Below are positions 12,689 to 24,059 of a stretch of DNA of 64,000 nucleotides, in pieces. The stretch is from assembly GCF_910596095.1 (NCBI RefSeq), contig NC_056543.1:19545542-19609541 (forward strand), written 5' to 3'. Positions within the stretch are counted from its first letter, which is position 1; each line of letters opens with the position of its first letter. The notes under the pieces were generated by a model that did no database searches, was not told the DNA's origin, and worked only from the letters and a program-made list of their open reading frames with translations. This DNA is from Thunnus maccoyii. Lineage: Eukaryota; Chordata; Actinopteri; Scombriformes; Scombridae. The position numbers and the translations under genes are program-made.

Positions 12689-12945
12689 AACCTGACAAAC
12701 TGGGAGGCTTGGACTTAATTGATATCAATCAGAGGGGGAGTGAGACACAGAATTATTAGGCACAGAGGTGGCTGGCTCCCACTTGAGAGATTGTAACATT
12801 TGTATCATGTTTGATGAGAGCAACTTAGACCCAGTCCTATGTGAAAACTTGTGAGGGGTTTCAATGTGCACGTCCAGAAAGTGTTAGGTTTGTCTATCAT
12901 GAGCATTCCTCACAGTATTTTATTTAAATACTCTGTAATTGAAAC

Positions 12946-15499
12946 ACGGAGGAATGCAGTAGGTACTTGATCTCTGACACAGTTTGGCCACATTAGCACA
13001 ACTTAAACACACCAGGTGGCATCTACCTGACATCCCGCAATCAAGCAGCATTCTATGTCTAATAAAGGCATAAGATTTTCTAGACATCCAAGTAAATGGA
13101 GGTTGCTAGAGCAATCGGCACAGGCTGACAAGCAGAAATGCATCTTTGAGTTCATGTCCTTTCTGGATGCTTCCCATTTATCTTGACTGTCAAGTAAAGA
13201 GGACATGATAATGAAAGGTGAACACTCCAGTGAATGGCTCTCTCTGGCAGTGTACCATACAATGCCGAATAATGAAAACTCTGCTCATTGGCCAGAGGTT
13301 GGCTGGGTGTAGGGGTTTGTAAATGTGTGTGTATGTATGTGTGTGTGTGTGTAGGATATGTGGAGCGTTAATATCTGTAACACATCCCTGCTTATGATGA
13401 TAGAATTTAGGTAAAAAGCAACAGAAAACATCTCTCCAATTCATACAGTGGTACAATATAAAAACACAGGGGCTATGATATTTAAAATTAAATTAAAACC
13501 ACCACCAACAATAGTAAAATAATTTTGTAAAAACTAAGGTCAACATTGCTCATACAATTTGATGACTGTTTATATGTTGTTGCCCTTATTTAACTCAAAT
13601 ATTTGCTCAAAACATACAACTCAAGCTGTCATCATCTTTGGCACAATACAAACTGTTGTCTTAAGTTGAAATGTTTGTGTCAATTTAATTTAATGTTACT
13701 TTATTTAATTTGTGCCATTTCAGTCACAATCATTGGCCACATGTCCTGGGATGATCAATTTATTAAGTGTACACGTGCTTCCCTCTGCTGGAAAAAGGCA
13801 TAACTGCACTCCTCATATTGTACATTTAATTTAAAGGGACAATCCAAATTAAAACATCACACTAGTCCCACTACCAAAATTCAAAACAGAGGATTGAGGC
13901 TTATCATCACTCCCATATTGACAGGGACTAACACCAGCAATAGTTTCATGATTGCATCCGAGTTATTGTTTTCTGTTGCTATTTAAGTTTTTAACATATA
14001 CTTCATAAAATACCTGCTGCAGTGCACATGTAAAAATTCCAAAGCTTCATGATGATGAAAAAGCTATTATTTATCACTGATAGTTATCTGTTCATCATCA
14101 ATAGTTGATATTTTACATCTATCTTAAATCATGCAAGAACATATTTTACAAATCTGTTTAAAATGATTACCGTGATTAATCGTATCAATGCCTTTCTACA
14201 TAAACTGATAAATATGGGACTGATCTTAACCTACAGACAGTAACACCAAATTTCCCACATATCAAGTTTGATCATACTGAGAAGCAAAACTGCTTCCTTG
14301 ATTCCCAAGTTTTCCTTTAAAACTGTGTAAAATGTTATTTAACTAACTGGATGTACTTATCTGCTCAATTTTTTTTATTATAATACTATTTTTATTATTT
14401 TCATGTGTATGTAAGTATGTGTGTATGTAGGTATGTGTATGTATGTATATATATATTTTTTTCTATTTTTTACTATTATTTATTTACCTGTTTATTATTT
14501 TTTATATATTTACTTAATTTTATTATTATTTTAAATTCAGTTCATTTATATATTCTCTCTTCTTGGGTATCACAGTTTTTCTAGCTACTAATCACACAAT
14601 ATGTGGGTGGATGGGGGGAGTATACAAAAACAAACATGTCACTGGATGTATTGTTTACTAAAATATTGATTAAAAAAAAAGTGTAAAAATTCTCTGAACT
14701 GCAAAAATGATAGGGTGGAAGATTGCACTTACTGTACAGATACTGGCATGTGTTTCTATCATTTTTTCCAAACATAGCTCAACCAACTATGGACTCTACA
14801 AAACCTTGAAGCAGCTTGAACAGATAATGACAATCTTAGGCTGCCAAGATACTTCAGAGAATCTTGAAACTGCAAAACAAAACTGGTAACAACTGAAATA
14901 TGAGATCAAACTGTGACTCTACATCTTCATGACAAACACCTTACTGTTAAGCTTATTTACCATGAAACAAAAGAATTGCCTTGCATAAATTGGTGGGATA
15001 AAAAAGTAGTATAAGGCAGTATATGAAATATTTTAAAAGAATGTCTTATATGGTATCCCTAAAGCACCTTTTGTTCTTCTGTTCAGAGATTCAACCATGT
15101 GATCAATGGGTTATACATCTGGTGAAAAAGCAACAAATATCTCAGTGAGCCAATGGAAGTTTATTATAAAAATGGAAGAGTCATCAAACATTAACCGTGG
15201 TTGACACGACTATTTACCCACACTGTTCAAAAGGGACATTAAAAAATGCATTTCCTGAGACATCAACACCATGTTCAAATGTCAGATATGATGTGGTTTA
15301 ACTCTAAAGAAAATGAAGTAACCTACAATCGCCAATTTGATTGTTCCAGATAATTGCACATCGGAAAAGATCAAGGGTGATGTCAGGATGAGCAATTCCC
15401 CATGTCCTCAACAGGCCGGGACAAGTGCAATACCTAACTAATACAGAGCATTGCCACCTCTCCCAACCTGCACAGAAAGGGATCACTTCCGATAGATTA
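12946..15499. other. Non-coding AT-rich block
   Basis: No gene is seen. A GT tract is at 13,324-13,353 and a GTAT-type tract at 14,401-14,456, set in very AT-rich low-complexity DNA (14,370-14,540). Short open frames have no domain signature. Confidence 0.6.
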
Positions 15500-16560
15500 A
15501 TTTCAGTTCTATGATCAGTTTTGCATGGATTTGCACAGCACTACAGTGAAAAGCTGAAAGCAAACCAGCAAAACTAACCAGAGACCCATGTGCACAAGCT
15601 ACCTCTGCTGTTCTCCAAGAAGGGAAACGCATCTAGAAGTACTTTAAGTGCTCACACTGCAGTAGAATTTCATAAAACTACCTGCACTATAAGCACTTTA
15701 ATACTACTGAAACCTGCATGTATCTTATTAACCGAGCTGTAATTGAAACCTGATTGACCACAATGGAGGACAAAATGATATTAACAAGCATTCAGATGGA
15801 AACACAGGCCACCATCAGCTTTGCATAGATTTGCACAACTTATTTCTTCTTGCAGCGCAACTATGCAAAACTAACAGAGACCTGCCACAAAGAAAAGTGT
15901 ACATATATATGCACACACACACATACACACACAAATACAGAGCAGATGAGAGTCCCAGCCCCTTATGCCAGAAGGAGCACTTAGGGCAGTAGGTGCTAGT
16001 CTACTTCACTATCTGCACTAGATGCACCTTAGCATAAGCACTAGCAAAAGGCACGCAAGCGCACAGTTATGCCAAATACCCATATTACAATGATTTGACA
16101 TAACAGTCAATCAAAAATGAAACTAAACAAAGTTCAACTTAACATTCTTTGGTCCATATTTAACTGTGGTTACTTGCTAAATTAAGAGAAAACAAAACTC
16201 TCAGCAACACTCAGTGGTCACACTGATTTCATGTATTGTTGAAGGCTGAAATCTCATTTCCCACAATGACAGGACGCATGAAATATCAGCCATGTTTGAT
16301 AGGAGGAGACTGGCTCTTAGATTGCTAGGAAACAGTGGGGGCGGTGAACCTCAGAGTAGGATGAAGATGAGGTCCTGCCAGATGTTTATTCAAATTCAGC
16401 CCATCCTGGACTGGCATATACCAGCCCTGTCTGTGAATGAACAGGTGCCTTTAGTTACACATATCAGAATAGTGCTGAAAGTGCCTTCACTGCAGTAGAT
16501 TTTATATGACTACCTGCACTGTAAGCACTTTGACACTACAGTGACTTTAAACTGTTCATA
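15500..16560. repeat. Cluster of degenerate direct repeats
   Basis: Two kinds of block recur in the same orientation. One, starting ATCAG.TTTGCAT.GATTTG and later AACTAAC..AGAGACC, occurs at about 15,512-15,590 and 15,813-15,885. The other, CACTGCAGTAGA followed by CTACCTGCACT.TAAGCACTTT, occurs at about 15,655-15,715 and 16,480-16,545. A CA tract lies at 15,911-15,933. This looks like a rearranged interspersed or satellite-like unit; I cannot assign a family. Confidence 0.5.
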
Positions 16561-16701
16561 GGGGAGTTTTCATTCACAGAAAGAATTGGGATGCCTTTAA
16601 ATCCACAATGAGGAGTTTTCCGGAGGTGATACGGCTGTACACAGGGGCCTGCAATCATAAACAAGACACAACATCAAGAGTATGTCAGAAACTTCAACCC
16701 A

Positions 16702-17030
16702 GGGCTGCAATGATTTTTATTAAATCGACTAATATACATTTGTTTGATTCATTGTTTATCCTACAGTCTACAAAATGTCAAGAGACTGGGAAAAAAATGC
16801 TGATACATTTGCAAACGCCAAGATGATGTATTGACGGTGCTTGTTTTCTCAGACTAACAGTCCAAATATTAATTTATAATGATGCAAAACTGGGAAAAGG
16901 AGGGTATCCTCACATTTGACAAACTGGAACAGAGTATGTCAGGCATTCTTGCTTGATAAATGATCAATTATGAAAATTATTTCAGATTAATCTGTCTTAA
17001 TGAAATTGATTAATTACTTTAGTACGACTT
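16702..17030 (+). mobile_element. Old hAT-type MITE copy, diverged
   Basis: It begins CAGGGCTGCAATGATT and continues with the same internal order as the reverse complement of the element at 17,196-17,522: an ACAAAATGTCA.GA.ACTGG block, a CAAGATGA block, CTTGTTTT, CCAAATATT and a TCACATTTGA block. It is more diverged and its right end is unclear. It therefore lies in the opposite orientation to its younger neighbour. Confidence 0.6.
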
Positions 17031-17187
17031 CAAAATTTCCAGTTGCTTAGCAATGAACTGGTCAGTCAATTAAGATCGTTTTCTCCAACCCGAATGAGCA
17101 TTGTTATGATAAACTTGTTTTGTTACCTCTGCCAAGGAGATTGTTTTCATCCTGTTCATAGTTGGCAGGATCTCTCAAACTAATTCA

Positions 17188-17530
17188 CACATTTCTAGAG
17201 CTGCCACGATTAGTCGATCAACAGAAAATCAATTGCCAACTATTCTGATACACGATTAATCATTTGGAGTCATTTTTTTTAAGAAACGCCATTATTCTCT
17301 GATTCCAGCTTCTTAAATGTGAATATTTTCTGGTTTACTTTGTCCTTTTTTATAATAAACTCAATATCTTTGGGTTGTGGACTGTTGGATGGAACAAAAC
17401 AAGACATTTAGGTTGCATCTTGGGCCTTGGGAAATGGTGATTGTCACCAGTTTCTGACATTTTATAGAGAAAATAATCACCAGATTAATCAACAATGAAA
17501 ATAACTGATAGTTGCAGTCCTACACATTTC
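17188..17530 (-). mobile_element. hAT-type MITE with 8-bp target duplication
   Basis: The element spans 17,196-17,522 (327 bp). Its ends are TAGAGCTGCCACGATTA and, on the other side, the complement of TAGGACTGCAACTATCA, an imperfect terminal inverted repeat. It is flanked by a perfect 8-bp direct repeat, CACATTTC, at 17,188-17,195 and 17,523-17,530. An 8-bp target duplication and TAGGGCTGCAAC-like ends are hallmarks of hAT-superfamily non-autonomous elements common in fish. There is no transposase frame. Confidence 0.85.
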
Positions 17531-17958
17531 AATGTAATCTGAAGGGAAGTTAAACCCATGGGAGAACTGATTAATTTAGGAGCAACAATGTACATAAGCA
17601 AGAAACTCTTTCACACCATAACTTGTGAACTTTAAGTAGAAACATACATATATTTTATGAACTACCTTGTCTTATTCATCTATACCTGTGTGCCATTTCT
17701 AATCAATTGCAAACCAATGTTTTATTTCTTTACTAAATTTGGTAGGCTATATAACATTTTGGAGGACCACTTAAAAGAGAGATATTCCACACACTTTGGC
17801 TATAACCAATTATTGTGTTGCATAAGACAAATTGCTACAATTGAAATGCAAAGGCGCAACAACATTTCGATGACACTGCAACATTTATTAGAATCTCTCT
17901 TCAAAGTGGCTGTATAGTATTATGAAATACATGAAATATACACAGTCACCCTCGTACA

Positions 17959-18303
17959 AGGCTAATAGCCATACCACCCTGAGCACTCTTGGATGCTCAG
18001 GGGTCGGATCTGGTTGGTACTTGGACGGGAAACCGTCTGGAAATAGCCTACCAGGTGCTGTAAAGTCATTCTCTTAATTCATATTTTATTGATTACTTAA
18101 ATTATTTTACGTTTTATTTTGCTCTTCCTCATATGTAGCTCCTTTTGCTTCTATATTTCCTTCCAAATGTTGTATAACTTTTTAACTGTTTTAAATTGTT
18201 TCTACCATTTTAAAGAATATGGTCTAGGCCTGTTCTACGTGAAAAGTGCCCTGAGAAGACTTTTGTTATTTGGTGTTATATAAATGAAATCGACTTTTTG
18301 AAT
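17959..18303 (+). mobile_element. 5S rRNA-derived SINE (SINE3-like)
   Basis: Positions 17,961-18,067 read like a 5S rRNA gene: AGCCATACCACCCTGAGCAC at the start, then GGGTCGGATCTGGTTGGTAC and TTGGACGGGAAACCGTCTGG, matching the 5S intermediate element and box C of the internal RNA polymerase III promoter, ending CCAGGTGCTGTAA. About 20 bases of the 5S middle (the GATCTCGTCTGATCTCGG part) are missing or replaced. An unrelated body follows, then a tail at 18,240-18,295 (AAGTGCCCTGAGAAGACTT and GGTGTTATATAAATGAAAT) like the 3' end of L2-type LINEs. A 5S head joined to a LINE-like tail is the layout of SINE3 elements described in zebrafish. A plain 5S pseudogene is less likely because of the tail. 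Confidence 0.75.
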
Positions 18304-18376
18304 TCGTCTTGTGCAGAACTTCGTATCTTTGTTTTGAAAGGTGCTATATGAATAAAGTTTAATTATTATTATTACG
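18304..18376 (+). mobile_element. Truncated LINE or SINE 3' tail
   Basis: GAAAGGTGCTATATGAATAA is followed by a (TTA)n run up to 18,374, the usual form of a non-LTR element's 3' end in fish. Only the tail is present. It directly follows the 5S-derived SINE. Confidence 0.5.
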
Positions 18377-18589
18377 ACAATGCCCCAATATTCCGAGGAC
18401 TTACGTATTCGTCAATAACCCGCCTAATTGCCTATCAAAGTGTATTTTGACGCAGTTCGGGGTCTTTATACAAATCCAGAAGGCCTATTCTGTTGTAGTT
18501 TTATCAAAAAAACAACAGATGTGACTACATGTCGAAATGTCTTCATAACAAAGTTCAATAGGAAACCTGACCCTGAAGCAGGACTGCTT

Positions 18590-19870
18590 GAGGATGGCAA
18601 CGCTTGCGCTCCAGTCACATTGCTGCACCCCTCCCCCACGCGCTAACATGGCGCCCAGAAGTCCGCATTTTGACCGTTTTATATATATAATATATATGTA
18701 TATAATATATATATTAAAAAATTAATCTTCATCCACAGACAGGATAACATAACATGTGCATAACTAAATTGGCGACGCTGAAACGCTCGTCGCTCGTGCA
18801 CTTTCCCACCGGAATCAGGTGCATGTGAAGTGTGTGTGTGTGTGTGTGTTGCCCTCGTTGTGACTCGGCGCACCAAGCGCACGATACGAGCTACTGCAAA
18901 CTTAAAACTCACAATCCAACACACAACAAGCTAGTCGTGTCCGTGGGCTCGATCAAAACAGTCCGATGCAAGCATGTGCGTGTAACCTGCACGTCTTGTC
19001 GACTGCTTCAACAGATTGTCAACCGATAGAGACATTTAACGCCACAGATCAAATGTGTTAAAACACGGCGCGTGAGGCAAATAGCTGCAAACACGCACTA
19101 AATTAGCTGGCTAACGTTACCTCCATCCACTTCGGAGCAATGCATACTCTCATGTTAGCCGCTTCAGGACTCCAAACTTACAAACGCTAACGCAAGACTA
19201 AATATCAGTGTGTGTGCTCGAGTGCTTGTAAACAGCGACAGTTTCACGTAAGCACATAAAAAGCTCAGTCAAGTCAATGGCAGCAGTGTTAACTTGGCTA
19301 CTCGTCAGTGTTTTAGCGTTAGCAGCTAACTCAGCAGCAGCGCGCGGCCTGCTGCAGCCCCATGTGCTGCTGCTTTGTTCTGGAGGCGCTTTTAAGTGTT
19401 CACCAGAGCGCACAAATTCACTCAAAACTTATCAACATGTGGCCGACAACAGGGAGTACGTGAGTCTGTAACTTGCAGCTACTAGCAAAGTATGTAACGC
19501 GTCATTTTCACGAGCTAGGATCTCTTCCCCGAGCTACACCGACGTGAGGTGCAGCAGCAACACATGCTTTTCAAATCTCCCTCATTCTCCCAACGATGGA
19601 GGAGAGGTTGCCATGCGCCCCTTGCAACATTGTTTTCAAATGCGGAAACTGCCGATTAAAACGTTTTTTTCTCTCTCTCTCTCCAATGTAAACGTGAAAG
19701 TGTGTCTCCAGTGTCGCATTCAGTCCCGAGCATTTCACTTTCCTGACGTTTAACCGCATCTCCCGACAAGGCTAACAACAGGTTTCTTCCCAATAACATG
19801 CGCGTAAAAAAAAGACACTAGCTTATAAAAATCCACCATCTTCACTCACTTGTACAGACTTACCGTTTGC
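18590..19870. promoter_or_regulatory. CpG-rich promoter-like region
   Basis: CpG dinucleotides are visibly far more frequent here than in the flanking AT-rich DNA (for example near 18,780-18,890, 19,060-19,100 and 19,340-19,350). It includes an AACATGGCGCCC motif at 18,645-18,656 resembling a YY1 site, interrupted by TA repeats at 18,679-18,716 and a GT tract at 18,831-18,849. Good splice donors occur on the plus strand (GTGAGT at 19,460) and on the minus strand (GTAAGT ending an exon at 19,864). This suggests a promoter, perhaps bidirectional. I cannot attach a coding gene to it. Confidence 0.45.
19277..19459 (+). other. Possible exon with signal-peptide-like frame
   Basis: An ATG at 19,277 opens 61 codons up to a strong donor (GTGAGT) at 19,460. 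The first 22 residues (MAAVLTWLLVSVLALAANSA) look like a secretion signal. The next acceptor I noticed, at 22,501, would place a stop immediately in frame. So this is either the start of an unrecognised gene with a further exon elsewhere, a 5' UTR exon, or chance. No family is recognised. Confidence 0.2.
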
Positions 19871-22500
19871 TCACTGTTTCAGGGATATCTGCAAAACTGA
19901 GAAAATATTTAGAAAAAAAGACTTCACAAATTGAATAACAGCTGGGACGTATAATCCAAAAACACAACCATGTGCCACTATTATGATTTGCTAGGAGTTT
20001 GTGAATCGTAGTAAGATTGCGAAAGTGGCGCGAGTAGAGTCTAGGTTAACCATGTGGTGAATGAAGGGCGGCTCCCAGCCAGCGTAGCTAAACCCCAACT
20101 CCTTCATTAGCATAAATCAACTACTTCCTCTCCAAGTACGGCTCTCAAGTTTCACCCCTTGATTTGGACTGTTGATAAGCATGTAGAGGCAGTGAGATAC
20201 ATGAACCACATAATTATTCCTCATTTGGATTAAAAAAAGGAAACAAATATACTGTTAGTTAGACGAACAGACGCCCATAAAGTTTTACAACCTGATTTTG
20301 CTTATGTTTTCCTGCATACTTTTAAAACAAAAATATTTGAGAAATAGCCTATAGATATCCACTTGACTATCTACTCTAATGCATTTGTTAAATTATATTC
20401 TATAACATTAATTTATGATGTGTTTCTGGTCTGTTTACCATAACAAACTTATCAAATAGGATTTCTTGTCATGTCTTTTTCAGATAGCTGCACAATATTT
20501 GAAAGGTTTTTGTATTTGGAATAGCAAAGTACATTTAATCCTTTAATTTACACAGATGCCTGACAAATGAAGCACCATTAAAGGCTTGATGTACCTCAAT
20601 TAAACATTAAGAGCAGTATATCACAGCATTATATTACTCTATGGAAACAATATCATAAATATAAAATGGATGTCTTTGGAGATTTTTTTTCTCATTTGAT
20701 ATTGTGGACAATGTTAGGTTATTTTGTCATATTAGTTATTTTGACCTGATGAGAGAAAGTGTTACCTATAACAAACAATAAGATACAACCAGAATTCTCA
20801 ACATTGCCAATAATGTAAGAGGGTCACAATGTTAACTGTATGCATTAAAACATGAATAAATGAAAAAGTTACCTTACCCCAATATATTGCTATATGTTGC
20901 AAAATGTTTGGGATGTTTGTGGGTACAGACTCACAAAGTCAGGTGAAATGATTAATACAAGCTTTCATAAGAATATTTCAAATTATTTGACTACTGATTA
21001 ATTGTGGTATACATGGGTCATTATAGCATATCATTGAATACAATATTAAACATCGTATTTTTAAGATTACAGTACACACACATACATGCAAAACTTAAAT
21101 CCTCTTTATTTGTATATTCGTTAAAATTTGCATTAACAGTTCACAACAAAACTTATTCTACAATAATGAGGTCAAATAAAATTACAAAGCCAGTGCAGGT
21201 TTATTTGTTTATTGTTTTATCAAGATCTATTTAATATGCAATCATCAAAGATACAATCGCGCTACTCTATTGACAGTATTTTGTAAGTTAACATTGTGTA
21301 CAGATGACTAAACAATTAAGAGACACAGTAGATAGATACAGATAATTTCTGTCATTATTATCACAGAGGTGAAATTATCAATTGTGATGCATTTCTGTGA
21401 CTGTGAACTGTTTGCAAGGGTTTTTACCTGCTCTACCTCAACATTACCCACCACATATTTGCAATTAATAATTAATGACGCTGTTAAATGGTTGTTTATA
21501 CCTGATAATTTTTTGTAAACATATTGAAAGGCATATTTTGTAAATCCGTTTAGAAACGCACAGAATGTTGCCCATCTATAATTAAAATACATTAATTATG
21601 TATGTGAAGAATACACCTCAATTTTATATGGTCAACATTACCTATCACATAAACACTAGAGGACTGGGGGACATTGATGTTCCACAGGGAAGAAAACAGT
21701 AGCTGGAAACTAATTTCTTGCAAGAGTGTTGACATCTTTTCAACAAAGTGAACAATGCTTTAATGTCTGACTTGTCAATTAGATCAACATATTATTCAGT
21801 CTAAAATTATAGATACACAATTCAATATAGTATCAGCTTTGAAATATCAAATAAGATGCAAAAAAGAGATTATTTAGCGATATACTTTCTCTTCCGATCC
21901 CCATGTTTCAAGACAAACCAAAGCACAGCTCCATTTTAAAAAGTAAATATTTCTGACAGACAATCATTAACTTAATGGCATGACCTTTGATAAGCAGCTG
22001 CAGACAGGTTTAAAACAGTGATCATAGGCCAACCTCAGCCGGTGCTTTGGGAGTAATTTACTGACATTTCATCAGCATACATAGAGAAAAGAGAAGATTG
22101 ATTATGACTTTTGTGGAGAGGATAAAAACATTCACGTGTCTATAAATGCTCACTGATTTATGTTCGTTGCTGAAAAGATAGGCATTTCCTGGCAGACATT
22201 CCCTGAAGTGCAAACAACTTACATCAGTGGCAATTATCGTACCAAATTACAACTAATGTTCAATCAATAACACAAATGTAGTGGGTCACTACTGATAAAT
22301 TCTTGTCTCAGGTTTAGGGGTTGATCATACTTTTGATTAGTGGTTAAAACATCAGTATTGATAGATCTGTATGCTAAAACAAGAATTCACATCAAGTAAC
22401 AAAACAGAACTTTTAATGGCCTATAGCATAGATCTTGATCTATGTTATGTTATGTTCAGCCATCATTAATTTTAACATTTATATATGTTCTTTTCCTACA
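19871..22500. other. AT-rich non-coding block
   Basis: No coding exon or recognised mobile element is seen. The longest open frames (under 95 codons) have no domain. A stretch at 20,040-20,150 contains minus-strand ATGCTAAT next to moderately GC-rich DNA and could belong to the promoter region to its left. Confidence 0.5.
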
Positions 22501-22501
22501 G

Positions 22502-22540
22502 TGACATGTCAAAATGTCTTCTGTGAAAAAAGGTATTGAG
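22502..22540 (+). other. Candidate 39-nt micro-exon
   Basis: A pyrimidine-rich acceptor (TTCTTTTCCTACAG ending at 22,501) and a strong donor (GAG then GTAAGG at 22,541) bracket 39 bases. An ATG at 22,514 gives nine codons (MSSVKKGIE) ending in phase 0. Spliced to the acceptor at 26,120, the frame would run through four codons into the ATG of fastkd5. An earlier ATG at 22,506 ends after six codons. There is no transcript evidence, so this may be chance. Confidence 0.25.
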
Positions 22541-23490
22541 GTAAGGGTGGGAACGAATTTCAGGCTATTGTTAACCTAATTAATTGTTTTTGATTGTTAA
22601 GACATGCATTTATACATTAAGTTAAAGAATATGTCTTAAGTGATTTCAGATTAGTAACTCAACTAAAATTGCTAATCATTTTTGTCCAGAAAGAATAGAA
22701 CAGTTAATCTAAAACCTAATTAAAATCTTAAGGGAAAAAAAAGATAATTTACTTAGCAGGTGTAAGGGAACATAATTCCAAAATGTATATGCATTTTCCG
22801 AGACAATTCAAATGTGCATCACAGTTGGGTGAACTGAAAGGGATTTTTTCAGTTGAAATCTTCAAATATTATTCAGCTTAAGAAAGAAACAGAACAAATA
22901 AGAAAGAATAATCAAAATACAACAACGCCAGTAACAAACATGCCCATTTAGTTGTTGTTGGCTCTACTCTTTTCTTCTTACAGGCATTTTATTTAGTTAT
23001 TTATTTTTTACAAAAAAAAATCAATCTCCAGATACAGAGTGTAATTCAATTAATTAAAACAGATGTATAATTACTGGTAAAGTACTTTTTAAAAGTATTT
23101 TTTGGTACTATATATGTACATACAAACATATATACTTGTATATATACTATACAAACAATTAAAGTTGTAATGAATTTAATGAATTTCTGTGAAAATATCT
23201 TTCTTTGTGGGGTATTTAAGTTTCAACAAAAAGTTTGTATTAAAATTTGGTAAAATATTTGCTTAACTGTCAATGCAGTTGTCAGGCTTTCTTTCTGTCC
23301 TTTTCTTTCTCATCCCTTTATCATCGCGCTCATGATTTAATCTGTGAATCAATATTAAACTATGTTGTCATTGGTGATCCTCTGGTTATCTTTTTAAACT
23401 TCGTTTTTTAGATTTTTTTAAATTCGCGTTTCTTCGTCTTTATGTTTGGACTAACCCATTTACCGTAGGTCACAGTGTTCAGTTAGCAAT
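22541..23490. other. AT-rich non-coding block
   Basis: Nothing gene-like is seen. Homopolymer and TA-rich stretches occur, including a TATA/GTAC-rich patch at 23,110-23,155. Confidence 0.6.
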
Positions 23491-23695
23491 TTTTTTTTTA
23501 TCCTAGGACGATGGCGAAGTCATGGCCCGCCCTACTCTGCCTCTGATTGGCTAGTACTCAATGCAGTCGTTGGTTGGGTTGGTTAGGTTTAGGCATGAGG
23601 AGTGAGATTGGTTAGAGTTAGGGTAAGAATATCAGAATAAGCCAATCAGAGGCAGAGTAGGGTAGCTCATGACTTCACCATCCTAGGAAAAAAAA
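23491..23695. mobile_element. Fold-back MITE
   Basis: The left arm (23,491-23,552) and right arm (23,640-23,695) are inverted copies. Both contain CCTAGGA, GAAGTCATG (inverted as CATGACTTC), CCTACTCTGCCTCTGATTGG and a poly-T/poly-A edge. About 87 bases separate them. The loop carries GGTTAGGTTTAGGCATGAGG, a phrase seen in many fish MITEs. There is no open frame. It lies about 0.3 kb upstream of the likely 5' exon of fastkd5. Confidence 0.75.
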
Positions 23696-23939
23696 TAGCG
23701 TTCAGTCATGGCTGCCCTTCACGGAAGCTGTATTCGCCTGCCAGAATAATACAATCGATACCTCAAAATCAACCATCGTAAAGGCAGTGGTGACAGTGAA
23801 TATAATTTTATAGTATAACAATTCTGTACATTACAGCAGAACCTCTCTGACACTGGTTGTTAGTTCGTCGATGGTCACATCGTCCAAATTGCAATGTCAA
23901 GGTTTTTATTTGGAAGGTCAAAGGAGTTCTTGAGTTCCG

Positions 23940-24059
23940 GTATGCTTGTGGCATGGAGCCAGCGCCGGTTGGTTTAACGCCTCCTTCACTCAAAACTTCA
24001 TGAGGTTTTTACATGTTCAGCTCTAATAACAGGCCCGTGTTGGAGCTGGAAAGCCAGAG
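23940..24059 (+). other. fastkd5: Probable 5' UTR exon of fastkd5
   Basis: The DNA at 23,700-24,060 has more GC and CpG than its surroundings and ends in a near-consensus donor, CCAGAG then GTGAGT at 24,060. The next strong acceptor downstream on the same strand is at 26,120, 12 bases before the fastkd5 ATG. The exon start is not visible, and 23,940 is only a guess. The resulting 2.06-kb intron would contain a hAT MITE and a TA tract. Confidence 0.45.

Larger units (their letters stand above)
9390..12945 (-). mobile_element. L2-clade non-LTR retrotransposon, decayed, interrupted
   Basis: Read on the minus strand, this is a LINE in the order N-terminal region (about 12,940-12,390), apurinic-type endonuclease (about 12,390-11,800), reverse transcriptase (11,666-10,850), then C-terminal and 3' sequence (10,850-10,520). 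The RT carries the core YADDTQLY motif and the PQGSILGPL..NLYM.PLG pattern typical of the L2 clade. Endonuclease remnants include DILVLSET and GISDHCP, the latter holding the SDH catalytic motif. Frame breaks separate the segments, so it is not active. The 3' text appears to resume at 9,390-9,597, which would mean the second L2 copy at 9,598-10,513 was inserted into it. That is inferred from memory of how such elements read. Both edges are approximate. Confidence 0.8.

Noticed and set aside
17959..18067. Functional 5S rRNA gene
   Set aside because: About 20 bases of the conserved middle are missing, the stem ends do not match well, and a SINE body and tail follow.
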